This document shows positions 45,528-55,219 of a stretch of DNA of 64,000 bases, in pieces (position 1 is the first letter of the stretch; every line of letters starts with the position of its first letter). Below the pieces are notes generated by a model, which made no database searches, was not told the origin of the DNA, and saw only the letters and a program-made list of their open reading frames with translations. Position numbers and translations under genes: made by a program. Origin of the DNA: Proteles cristata cristata (Eukaryota; Chordata; Mammalia; Carnivora; Hyaenidae); NCBI GenBank assembly GCA_017311185.1, contig JAESUZ010003399.1, forward strand, positions 372,001-436,000, written 5' to 3'.

Positions 45528-45759
45528 AAAAAGTGTAGGGGCGCCTGGGTGGCTTCGTCGGTTAAGCGTCTGACTTTCGCTCAGGTCATGATCTCGCGGT
45601 TCGTGGGTTCGGGCCCCGCGTCGGGCTCTGGGCTGACTGCCAGCTCAGAGCCTGGAGCCTGTTTCAGTCTGTGACTCCCTCTCTCTCTGACCCTCCCCTG
45701 CTCACGCTGTCTCTCTCTCTCTCCTAGAAATAAATAAAAATATTTAAAAAAAAAGTGTA
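45528..45759 (+). repeat. Young CAN-SINE (sense), 10-bp TSD
   Basis: SINE 45538-45749, with aaaaagtgta at 45528-45537 and 45750-45759. It is a near-consensus young copy: ggcttcgtcggttaagcgtctgactttcgctc, actgccagctcag, ctctctctctcctagaaataaataaaaatattt. The polypyrimidine-CTAG then AATAAA arrangement is complete. Confidence 0.95.
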
Positions 45760-46144
45760 ATGTATTTACCATGGCAATGCAAAGGGGTTTTAGATGCCGA
45801 TGCAGGGAGGGGAGACAGAAGCTAGGGCAGGACTGGGCTGTAGAAGTCGGGCGGGCTGACAGGTAGTGAGAAAGAATGGCAGGGAACCCAGGGAGATGGG
45901 AGGAGTGTACGTGCACACGGGGACACACACATACACACACACACACGCCGGGGCTCACAGGTACCCTTGCCAGCTCACAGCCCCCTCCAGGTGTGACCAG
46001 GACACCTTGAACCATCAATGCCAGGTATCCCCTTGTCTGCACATCCCAGGACCCCGGTGCCTGAGTGGGGACCCCCTCCTCAAGTGAAGCCCCAGTGGAG
46101 GGGACAGGCCATTAGTTGTTCTGTGGGAAGGTAGCTGCAGCCTC
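45760..46144. other. Unique sequence with a short (CA)n run
   Basis: (CA)n at 45922-45947, in the context gtgcacacggggacacacac. The 153-codon minus frame 45581-46042 is SINE antisense read-through plus this repeat, not a gene. Confidence 0.5.
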
Positions 46145-46600
46145 TGATGCCTATTTAGAGGATGAGAGGATAATTCTGGAATTCAATATTCTGAGATTCA
46201 ATTTCTGATGTTGATACTTAGCTGCAACTTCTTTTTTTTTTTTTTTAATGTTTTATTTATTTCTAGGAGAGAGAGAGACAGCATGAGCAGGGGAGGGTCA
46301 GAAAGAGAGGGAGTCACAGACTGAAACAGGCTCAAGGCTCTGAGCTGGCCGTCAGCACAGAGCCCGACGCGGGGCTTGAACCCACGAACCGCGAGATCAT
46401 GACCTAAGCGAAAGTCGGACGCTTAACCAACTAAGCCACCCAGGCGCCCCTTAGCTGCAACTTCTTAACTGTGTGATCCTAGGCAGGTCACTTTGCCTTC
46501 TTGAACCTCAAATCCTTCACCGTGTAACGGCACCCACCCCCCCTCCAATGTAGGGTACAGTGGGAATGAAGTGATGGTGCGTGAGGACGGTGTAGTAGGG
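46145..46600 (+). repeat. MIR (sense) split by a young SINE
   Basis: gaggatgagaggataattctgg ... gatacttagctgcaacttc, then after the SINE aactgtgtgatcctaggcaggtcactttgccttcttgaacctcaaatc: the MIR core (gctgtgtgaccttgggcaagtcacttaacctctctgagcctcag) with a CAN-SINE (46234-46450) inserted in it. Confidence 0.75.
46218..46466 (-). repeat. Young CAN-SINE (antisense), perfect 16-bp TSD
   Basis: SINE 46234-46450. ttagctgcaacttctt is exact at 46218-46233 and 46451-46466. On its own strand it carries ctctctctcctagaaataaataaaac. It is highly similar and inverted relative to the copy at 45538, 480 bp away. Confidence 0.97.
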
Positions 46601-47012
46601 CCACTCAGAGTCAGTACGTGGTGTCTGTTTTAACTATAAGTGTTTGTTGGACAGATACACCCAGACCCCAGGAATGAGTCCTCAGAGAAATTCACCCTTG
46701 CAAGAAATATCTAAACCATTATTGTCCATCAACCTGGTGATAAACCCATGGGAAGAAGCTGAGAACTATTGTGAACATCATGAAAAGACTGTTGAGAAAC
46801 TATACGGTGTTCATGAGTTTTTTTCTCAAGTCAGATGACCACAGCAAGTGCTGGTTTAGATGCTGGTATTTGCACTGTCTTTGGATATTGTGATGGAAGC
46901 GGACGTGTTCAGAAGACCCAATTTTGTAGAGAGTGCAGATCTTCCAGAAGGAAACGTTTATGGCACCACTCACTTCTTTTGGGATAACAATTAACTCTCA
47001 ATAGTTTTAAAA
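46601..47012. other. Unique sequence
   Basis: About 400 bp, no feature recognised. Confidence 0.4.
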
Positions 47013-47236
47013 TGTTGTTTTAGTGTTTATTTTATTTTTGAGAGAGAGTGAGACAGAGCACGAGTGGGGGAGGGACAGAGAGAGAGACAGACAGACAGAG
47101 AGACAGAATCTGAAGCAGGCTTCAAGCTCTAAGCCGTCAGCACAGAACCCAATGTGGGGCTCAAATTCAGGAATGGCGAGATCATGACCTAGGCTGAAGT
47201 CCGATGTTTAATGGGCCTGAGCCACCCAAGAATCCC
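47013..47236 (-). repeat. CAN-SINE (antisense), older
   Basis: tagtgtttattttatttttgagagag ... gaatctgaagcaggcttcaagctctaagccgtcag ... gggcctgagccacccaag. The head is damaged (aatcccg for gcgcccc). No convincing target-site duplication. Confidence 0.9.
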
Positions 47237-47468
47237 GAATTTCAGTATTTGACAATGTCTGAAAAGATGTTTTGTGCTTCCCAACTGTGTGTGAGTGAGG
47301 TAACTTGGTGCTGGCTAGCTAAAACTAAAGAAATGAATGACATGACCTTAGACATGGACTAAAGAAATGACAGGCTCCTTCAGTGTCCAGTTACGTTTAT
47401 ATTTTATGTAACTGGTCCAAAACATCTACCTCTCTCCCAATGAGTAACTTGCTTTTAGGCTTTCATTT

Positions 47469-47729
47469 AAAAGAAACATTTAGATTTAGGGGCGCCAGGG
47501 TGGCTTAGTCGGTTAAGCATCTGACTTTCGCTCAGGTCATGATCTCGCGGTTCGTGGGTTCGAGCCCCGCGTTGGGCTCTGTGCTGACTGCCAGCTCAGA
47601 GCCTGGAGCCTGTTTCAGTCTGTGACTCTCTCTCTCTGACCCTCCCCTGCTCACGCTGTCTCTCTCTCTCTCTCTCCTAGAAATAAATAAAACATTAAAA
47701 ATTTTTAAAAAAAGAAACATTTAGATTTA
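47469..47729 (+). repeat. Young CAN-SINE (sense), perfect 20-bp TSD
   Basis: SINE 47489-47709. aaaagaaacatttagattta is exact at 47469-47488 and 47710-47729. Young marks, including ctctctctctctcctagaaataaataaaac, are intact. Confidence 0.97.
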
Positions 47730-47860
47730 TTACATTTGGATTATGTAATTCATTATTTAGTTGCACAATTATCTTTAAACATTAATTTTTTTTTTTGCAT
47801 TTATCATTCCAGTTATCTTTCATTTGTACAGTGGCCTAAACCTAAACAATAAATTTGTTG

Positions 47861-48076
47861 GGCGCCTGGGTGGCTCAGCTGGTTAAGGATTTGACTTCTG
47901 GTTTTGCCTCAGGTCATGATCTCAAGGTTCATGAGTTTGAGTCCTATGTGGGGCCTTGTACTGACAGTGTGGAGCCTGCTTGGGATTCTCCCTCTCTCCC
48001 TCTCTTTCTCTGCCCCTCCTCTCCTTTCTCTCTCTTTCTGTCTCAAAATAAATTTAAAAAATAAAATAAATACATA
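47861..48076 (+). repeat. CAN-SINE (sense)
   Basis: gggcgcctgggtggctcagctggttaagg ... ttctggttttgcctcaggtcatgatctcaagg ... actgacagtgtggagcctgcttgggattc ... caaaataaatttaaaaaataaaataaat. It shares the ttgggattc subgroup mark with 16974. A partial repeat (aatttgttg/catttgttg) may be the TSD. Confidence 0.92.
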
Positions 48077-48376
48077 CATTTGTTGGAGACTAAAAGTAGG
48101 TTGATTAAAAAATGTGTATATATATATATGTCTGTACACATATTATAAAATTGAGAAATATGTTATATTAACAACTAGAGTTTGGGAACAGTAATCAAGG
48201 ATATACACATGTACTATTTATTCAGTAAGAGGTTCTGACTATTACATTTTCTTCAGTTGATTTTTTAACAAACACTTTCTTATTTTAATAAATTCGAGAA
48301 TCAATATTATATAAAGTTTAAATAGTGTCTTCACATCCCCCACAGCTAACAAATATTGCATACCTATGCTTCCAGT

Positions 48377-48628
48377 CACATTCTTTTTATTTTTTATGTT
48401 TTATTAATTTTTAATGTTTATTTATTTTTGAGAGAGAGAGAACATAGTCCAAGCAGGGGAGAGGCAGAGAGAGAGAGGGAGACACAGAATCGGAAGCAGG
48501 CTCCAGGCTCTGAGCTGTCAGCACGGAGCCCAATGCGAGGCTCAAACTCAAAAGCCATGAGATCATGACCTGAGCCAAAGTCAGATGCTTAACTGACTGA
48601 GCCACCCAGGTGCCTCCATATTCTTTTT
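48377..48628 (-). repeat. CAN-SINE (antisense), 12-bp TSD
   Basis: SINE 48389-48616, flanked by cacattcttttt (48377-48388) and catattcttttt (48617-48628). Mid-age copy: gaagcaggctccaggctctgagctgtcagcac, gactgagccacccagg. Confidence 0.93.
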
Positions 48629-48639
48629 GTATAAAAGAG

Positions 48640-49260
48640 ATTGAACTATGCTTATTATTTGCAATTTAGTTTTTAAGTGCCCACATAGTATTAACACAGA
48701 GGCAATATAATTTATGTCATTACTCCTTTTTGCTCTGCATCGCATTTCCAACTTGGACATATTACAAATAATGTCATAGTGAATATTATTGTAAATACTG
48801 GTGCCTACAGCTGGGTGTTTCTTTGTGAGGCGTTCCTGGATGTGGACTTGCTGAGTCAAAAGTTGTTTTTGTCTTCTTTTTAATCGATGTAATGAAATTG
48901 TCTTTAAAAAGCTTCTTCTATTTACAGCATCCAATATTGCATGACATGGTCTGATTTTTTCAGTCTCTGTCTTAATTTATTATTATTCTTTGAATATTTT
49001 ATCAATTTAAAGAATGAAGATGATATATCCTCAATTTTCATTTCCCTTGTTATAAGTAAGATGGACCTCTCTAAATATCCTTATTATCCACTAGGTTTTC
49101 TTTGTCTACAATGTGTCTATTCATATTCTTTGTTTTTATTAAATTTTTTAAATGTTATTCATATTCTTTATCTGCTATTATTTTGCATTTCCTTCATGCT
49201 TACTTCCTCTTACTTGATGTATAGAATTTCTTTGTAAGTATTTTTGTTTACAGCATATTT
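48640..49260 (-). mobile_element. Ancient L1M/HAL1-like 3' region (antisense), probable
   Basis: gacatattacaaataatgtcatagtgaatattattgtaaatactggtgcctacagctggg, cctggatgtggacttgctgagtcaaaag and ttttcatttcccttgttataagtaagatggacc follow the antisense order of very old L1 3' sequence (aataatgctgcagtgaatatcc...gtggaattgctgggtcaaag...). Coding is not recoverable. The plus frame 48941-49237 is chance. Confidence 0.58.
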
Positions 49261-49313
49261 GGGTATGTATGTGTGCATGCAATTAGGTGTACGACAAAAA
49301 CATTTCTGCAACT

Positions 49314-49585
49314 GGAAATTGTTCTTTTAATTTTTTTCAATGTTTATTTATTTTTGAGAGACAGAGAGGGGATGAGAAGAGGAAGGGCATAGAGAGAGAG
49401 AGAGATACAAAATCCGAAGCAGACTCCAGGCTCCCAGCTGTCAGCACAGAGTCCGATGTGGGGCTTGAACTCATGAGCCATGAGATCATGACTTGAGTCG
49501 AAGTTGGACACTTAACCGGCCAAGCCACCCAGCCCCCCGCCACCTTTTTTTTTTATTTTTCATTTTTGGAAATTGTACTTTTAAT
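49314..49585 (-). repeat. CAN-SINE (antisense), 18-bp TSD and A-rich 5' extension
   Basis: The flanks ggaaattgt(t/a)cttttaat lie at 49314-49331 and 49568-49585. The SINE occupies 49332-49539. Between its 5' end and the right repeat lie 28 extra bases (gccacctttttttttttattt...), which on the SINE's strand is an A-rich leader before the head. Such a leader is unusual. Confidence 0.92.
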
Positions 49586-50440
49586 TGTTAGTGTCTTACT
49601 TCATAAGAAGAGTTTACACTTTACATAGTTATGTTTATCATTCTTTTTCTTTAAATCTGAATTGGGGGCCTTGTATAAAAATGCTTGTCTGACCATAATA
49701 TTATTAAAAAAACAGGATTCTAAGTTTTCTTTTAATATTTTTTCTTATGTTTCTATCAGGACTTTATTTTTGTATTATGTAGAAGACTATTATTTTCCTA
49801 GATTTTCCACTCTTTCTTTTCCTTACCTAGTTTACTCTTTCCCACTGATCTGAGGTTTAACAAATAATTATTATGCAAGTCAGGATAGGTTAGGCTACAC
49901 GACACCAGCACATGAACCCCAAAACCTCACTGGGGACCTATGGTAATGTTCGCTTTTTCTCTCATTTGCAGCAATGTCCCTGGAAGACAGCATGGGCTTA
50001 GCTTCAGGTACTTGCTGGGGAGCCAAGCTGATGCAGGATCTGACGTCCTGTAGCTGTATGATGGGGACATGTGGCTGTCACGATAGCAATACCACAGTGC
50101 AGGTGAGATGATGGATATGAGGTGCTCTCACCACTTAGCATGGGGGCGGCTCTTGTGGGTCCTGTCTGCTCACCCATGTTGGCCAGAACTTGCCCGAGGG
50201 CCTTGCCTCATGGGGAGAAGACGAAGAGGACAAGATGGAACTCACATTTTCCTCCAGATCCTGTCGGTTCTGTGCATGAAGGTAGAGACCCGGGAATTTC
50301 AAGAGCAAATTCAAAGAGTGAGGAAAGCCATGCTTTCTCTTGCCTCTTGTCCTTGAGTTTCAAAAACAAGTAGAGAAAAAAAAAATAAAACAAGTAGAGA
50401 GGATTCCGATAGCATGGGATCATCCAAAACTCGATGAGAA
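49586..50440. other. Unique sequence
   Basis: AT-rich on the left, then GC-richer. No repeat assigned. The frames at 50108-50356 and 50122-50373 overlap in different phases with no domain. Confidence 0.4.
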
Positions 50441-50651
50441 GGAGACTTGAGTGGTCAGTGCGTTAAGTGTCTGACTTCAGCTCAGGTCACGATCTCACAG
50501 TTTGTGAGTTTGAGTCCCACATTGGGCTCCACACAACGACAGTGCAGAGCCTGCTAGGGATTCCTTCTCTCTCTGTCTCTCTGCTCCTCCCCAGCTCATT
50601 CTTGAGGCTCTCTCCCTCTCTCCGAAAATAAAGAAATAAACATTAAGAAAA
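50441..50651 (+). repeat. CAN-SINE (sense), older, damaged head
   Basis: ggagacttgagtggtcagtgcgttaagtgtctgacttcagctcagg: the usual gggcgcctgggtggctcagt head is degraded. Middle gggctccacacaacgacagtgcagagcctgctaggg, tail gaaaataaagaaataaacatt. Confidence 0.88.
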
Positions 50652-51644
50652 TTGATTTGAATCTATTCAGATTATGAATTTAGAAACCCGGGGCTGTGAG
50701 AGCAGGGGATACCTGTGTTTGGCAAATGTTGCTTTCTCTGCCATAGTTATATATAAAAATAGGTGAATGTATGCAATAAAACCCAAACCCAACGATGTGT
50801 GAATATAATCATTCCGTTGCATCCATGCTTTGGTAATCTCTTCTTAATTTTGTTTAAAAATTTTTAATTGTGGGCATTTTAAATTTCTAGTAGTTTACCG
50901 TTGCCTTGTTTGCTGACTCTTAAGTTAGTTGAAACTTACCCTCATGTCACTATGTGTAGTAAATATCTTTAGCTACAAGGAATGATTCAAGCCATGAAGC
51001 TTTTCTGTGTCCTGGTTTCCTCCATGGGTCTACACAATAATAACACATCCGTATCAGAAAAACAGTGTGGCGTCTAACTGGGCTCACATATATAGAAGAA
51101 ACTTGATATACAATATTATAGACGTATACAATATGGAGAGAGGATTGTTATAAGTTTCATGGTTGGTTATTTTGAAAATTCTAGGTAGAAAACAATGTGG
51201 TTCAAAACTTGTGCATCAGATTTGTGCCAGAGACAGGATCTTATGCCAGCGGTTTCTAGAGAAGATGTGTTCTCGGGGGAAAGCTATAGGGAAGAGAGGG
51301 AAGCAGGCCAGGGCAGGGGTGGGCACTGGGCAAAGGTGTGAGCTCAGCTGTGATCCAGACTTAGCCATCTCCCAGGACCTTCTGGGCCATGAACAGCATC
51401 GTAGAGCAAGACAGCCTAGAAGCAATGGGCCCTGTCTTTTATGTTCCCAAAGCAGTCATTGGCTGTGGGCTGGGCTGTCCCAAATGGAATGCAGAATCTT
51501 CCAGGCATTTCAAGCCCCACTGATCTTCTTTGCCAAAGGTTCTCAGGAGGCGGGACAGCTGCGGACGTTTGGACACCCCACTACCAGTGGCGAAGGGCCC
51601 AGGGCTGGACTAGAGACTTGGGTGTGACGTCAACACCATTGCTG
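50652..51644. other. Unique sequence
   Basis: Contains the longest open frame of the window (51163-51627 plus, 154 codons). It has no recognisable domain, overlaps a minus frame, and runs out into a MER5-like element, so I do not call it a gene. Confidence 0.45.
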
Positions 51645-51757
51645 GCAGGGAGGTCCTCAAACTCCAGCACGCGCCTCACCCCCGGGGCTCTTTAAAATCC
51701 AGGTTGCTGTCTCCCAGTCTGAGTTTCTGAGCAGGAGGTCTGAGATGGGCCTTGATT
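51645..51757. mobile_element. MER5A-like DNA element fragment
   Basis: ggtcctcaaactccagcacgcgcctcacccccggggctctttaaaatccaggttgctgtctcccagtctgagtttctgagcaggaggtctgagatggg matches the MER5A left half (gcatcacctggagggcttgttaaaacacagattgctgggccccacccc...gagtttctgattcagtaggtctggggtgggg). Confidence 0.7.
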
Positions 51758-51819
51758 GTTTGCACACTGACAAGCTGATTGGGCTGGTGACAGGGGCCAC
51801 ACTGAGAGACATGCTCTGT

Positions 51820-52560
51820 ACTTTTCCATGCTTTTCTTCTTCTTCTTCTTATCTCACTTATGGTTTACAACTGTTAGTTTCTGAACATCGTTTTCTTGTT
51901 TCTGTCCTTAGCGGGAATGTTTCTAATGATTCACCGTTCATACTTTGTTGGTTGTGGTTAACTGGGAGATTCGTTTTAGCAGGCTTAGAAAATTCCCTTC
52001 TGTTTCCAGAGAAAGCTATTTACCAGGAAGAGATGCTGAGCCTTATCAAGTGTTTTCCAGTAACCGTCGTGATAATCAAGTTTCCTTGTTCTGTTCATTC
52101 ACATTGCCAAATATTGAAACTTCTTTGAAGTCCTGGTTTAAACCTTGCTTCTTTTATATGATGTTTTATTCTTTAAATGTACTTGTTGATTTGATTTACT
52201 AATATAGTATAATTTTAAGGATTTTGTGTACAAGTGACAAGTGACAAGTGACACTGACCCACATTCTTTTAACTATTTCTTCTTCATTCCTTCCCTCCTC
52301 CTGTTCATTCTTCTTTCCTTTATTTCTTAAAAATCTTGTTATTGTTTTTTTTCTCTTAGCTTCAAAATTCTGCTAGCTTCATAGAATGAATTGAGAATTA
52401 GCCTGTAATTCTCTATGCCATGCAATATTTTCCATAATGTAAAAATATGTTTCCTGAATGTTTGGTTATAATATATCTTAAAAAACTGTAGGTTTGGTGT
52501 CTCTTTGAAATATAGATGTTATATGGTGTTTGGAATTCCTTCTATATGCTTTTTAAGTGA
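51820..52560 (-). mobile_element. Ancient L1 ORF2 fragment (antisense)
   Basis: gctagcttcatagaatgaattgagaattagcctgtaattctc ... gcaatattttccataatgt ... ttcctgaatgtttggttataa is the antisense L1 ORF2 segment (atgctagcttcataaaatgagttgggaagtgttccctc...). The left part (51820-52340) is AT-rich and only loosely L1-like. It includes a perfect triple acaagtg at 52230-52250. Confidence 0.6.
52230..52250 (+). repeat. acaagtg x 3 minisatellite-like run
   Basis: Three exact head-to-tail 7-bp units, then acac. Short and probably slippage. Confidence 0.9.
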
Positions 52561-52738
52561 TAACTATAATTTATAGAGTATTTACAAAGATTTTAAGTTC
52601 CATATAGTCTTCACCTAGCTTTCTCTAATGTTAACCTAACCATTGCATGTTTGTCAAAACTAAGAAATTAACTTCAGTAAAATACTATTAACATACCACC
52701 GACTTCATTAGAACTTTGCCATTTTTTCCACTAATGTT

Positions 52739-53042
52739 CTATCTCTGTCAGGTTCTAAAGTACATTCTTTTAAAAAATGTTTATTTATTTATGAGAGAGA
52801 GGGAGGGAAATAGAGAGAGAGAGGTTGAGAGAGACAGAGAGAGAGAGAGAGAGAGCACAAGCAGGGGAAGGGCAGAGAGAGAGAGAGACACAGAATCTGA
52901 AACAGGCTCCAGGCTCTGAGCTGTCAGCACAGAGCCCGACGTGGGGCTCTAACCCATGAACCATGAGATCATGACCTGAGCCACAGTTGGACGCTTAACC
53001 GACTGAGCCACCCAGGTTCCCCCTATTTCTGTCAGGTTCTAA
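52739..53042 (-). repeat. CAN-SINE (antisense), 20-bp TSD with one mismatch
   Basis: SINE 52759-53022. ctat(c/t)tctgtcaggttctaa lies at 52739-52758 and 53023-53042. It has an enlarged GAGA-rich middle (about 52795-52855). Head complement cttaaccgactgagccacccagg. Confidence 0.95.
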
Positions 53043-54480
53043 GGAAAGTACCACATCATGTTTAGACCCTGTCCCTTAGCCTTTTCTGGTTTGTGACACT
53101 TTCTCATTCTTTATTTACATTTTATGACCTTGAAGTATCTGAGGAATACTGGTCAGATACTTTGTGGAATGTCACTGAATGTGGGTTTGTTTGATGTTTT
53201 CTCCTGATTAGATTGAGTTGATAGGTTTTGGGGAAGATGTCTGCAAAATGAAGGCTCTTTTTTTTTTTTTTTTAAATCTCATCTCCTCAAGGGATACATG
53301 ATATCGTCATGACATTACTGGTGATGTTAAAGTCGATTATGTGGTGAAGGTAATGTTTCCCAGGTTACCTCCCATAAAATTTCTATTTATGCTCTTTCTT
53401 TACTTAGTTCTTTGGAAACCAGTTATTAAGCCTAACCCATACCTGAAGAGAAGGAAATTAAACCTAATCTCCTTGAGAGAGGATATCAACATTAAAAAAA
53501 CAATTCTCCTGTAAAGAAAATTTTTCCCTTGTGTCTCACTTTTAATTTATTCATTCATTCATTCATTTATTTATGTTACTCTGAACTCATCAATACTTAT
53601 TTTATTGGAATAACCTTATGTTGTCGTTATTTATTTTGTTGTTCAAGTTGTTATTCCAGCTGAGGTCATTGGAGGGCTCTTTCAGGTGGACCCCTGTGTT
53701 TTTTTGGATTCTTTTACTGGAGCATAGTATTTAGAAACCAAGGTCATGAGACTAGATGTGCCCATTGTTTCTGGGATGTCACTGCTTCTAGGCCCTCTTG
53801 CTGGAGAGAGAGCTAGGAAATGTATACATGCAAATTAACTTGTGTGTGCAAACATACCTATAATCCGTTCTGTACTTTTTATAATTTAATTTTGCAACCT
53901 CTTCTTTGGTAGATATTTGTGATCCATATTTTATTATGTGATTGTACATTTAGCTGGATTTTAAATTCTTGGTGATAATTCAAAAAAACATGGACATTTT
54001 TCATTGAAATACTTTATAAAGGGCATCTTGCATCTTACTACCTTGTGAGAAATCACCACTAGGTCTAGTAGTTTTTGGATTCTTTAGTATTTTCTAAATG
54101 CACAATTGTGCCATGTAAAGAAAAAGAGGATTTTTACTTCCTTTTTTCTCTAATAATTATGATTTTTGTTTCTTTTCATTATTTCACTGGCTAAAGCCTC
54201 TAGCATAATGTTGAAAAGATGTCAAAAAAGATGTCTTGATCCCAAAATATTGATTAATTTCTGCCTATCACACTAACTTTTCACTACAGGAATGCATTCT
54301 GCTTGGTCATGACAAAGTCTCCTTTATATCTCTATATCGCTGGATTTAATTTGCCAATATTTTATTTTAGATATTTGAGTTAATGTTTCTGAAGGACATT
54401 GGCCTGTAACTCTCTTTTCTTGTTATTTTGCCATCAGATTTTGTTATTAAATCTACTTGTCTCTTCAATTTGGTGTTTTC
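53043..54480 (-). mobile_element. Ancient L1M relic: 3' UTR joined to ORF2 RT-region (antisense)
   Basis: 53140-53870 follows an old L1 3' UTR (gatgttttctcctgattagattgag; cattactggtgatgttaaagtc; ggagcatagtatttagaaaccaagg; gatgtcactgcttctaggccctcttgctgg; agagctaggaaatgtatacatgc). 54170-54450 is antisense ORF2 reverse-transcriptase region (gcataatgttgaaaagatg; ttctgcttggtcatgac; cgctggatttaatttgccaatattttattttag; aggacattggcctg). The ORF2 C-terminal stretch expected between them is missing, so there was a large internal deletion or there are two adjacent L1s. Confidence 0.75.
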
Positions 54481-54884
54481 ATAGCCTGGATTCTAAAATG
54501 CTAAGTAGCCTGGCTTGGGCATGGAACACATTTTTTTCTCTGCGTGCCTACCCAACAGCAGATTTGTAACCAAATCTGCTACGTCAATATTCCCTGAGTT
54601 TCCACGATGCACCAGACACTGTGCTTGGCACTTGTCAGAAAGAGCAGAAGAACTTATCAAAATGGAAATCAAAACAAACCAGTGCTCAAGAAGTTTGATC
54701 TTAATGGTATTTTAAATGGCTCTTTGCCAGAGCACTTGGTGGCATCCTAACGTGGGTTTTATGTTTCGTTCAAAATGGATAAGCCTTATTCAGAATGTCT
54801 GTGCCATTCCGTGTCCCGAGTTCCATTTGAGCTGCTAGCTTTGAAGCATCCCTGCTTCCATCCCTGAGAGCTAGGTGGTTTCTA
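54481..54884. other. Unique sequence
   Basis: No feature except a faint L2/MIR-like phrase at 54600-54640 (cacgatgcaccagacactgtgcttggcac). Confidence 0.4.
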
Positions 54885-54944
54885 ATGATTTATATATTTA
54901 CCCAACAACTAATTATTGAATGTCAATGGTAGGCTACGCATTAC

Positions 54945-54978
54945 TAGTATATATGTATATGTATGTATATTGTTTAAC

Positions 54979-55022
<44 letters not shown>

Positions 55023-55219
55023 TTTATTCAGTGTTGAGAGATAGAGCATGAGTGGGGAAAGGACATAGAAGGAGACACAGAATCTGAAGCAGGCTCCAGG
55101 CTCTGAGCTGTCAGCACAGAGCCTGATGCAGGGCTCAAACTCATGAACTGTGAGATCATGACCTGAGCCGAAGTCGAATGCTTAACTGAGCCACTCAGGC
55201 ACCCCAACACTAGTATATA
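54945..55219 (-). repeat. CAN-SINE (antisense) with (TA)n tail, inside L2
   Basis: SINE about 54957-55205 with actagtatatat repeated at 54945-54956 and 55208-55219 as likely target-site duplication. Its A-rich tail has been replaced by a (TA)19 array at 54981-55018. The head gcttaactgagccactcaggcacccc lacks part of the A-box complement. Confidence 0.9.
54981..55018. repeat. (TA)n microsatellite
   Basis: About 19 perfect TA units in the SINE tail. Likely length-variable. Confidence 0.95.

Noticed and set aside
45581..46042. 153-codon minus frame
   Set aside because: Its C-terminal part is CAN-SINE antisense read-through (the peptide ERERQREQGRVRERGSHRLKQ recurs at other SINEs) and the middle is the (CA)n repeat.
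51163..51627. 154-codon open frame on the plus strand, the longest in the window
   Set aside because: No domain, signal or membrane pattern; an opposite-strand frame overlaps it, its end approaches a MER5-like element, and no splice or promoter context supports it.
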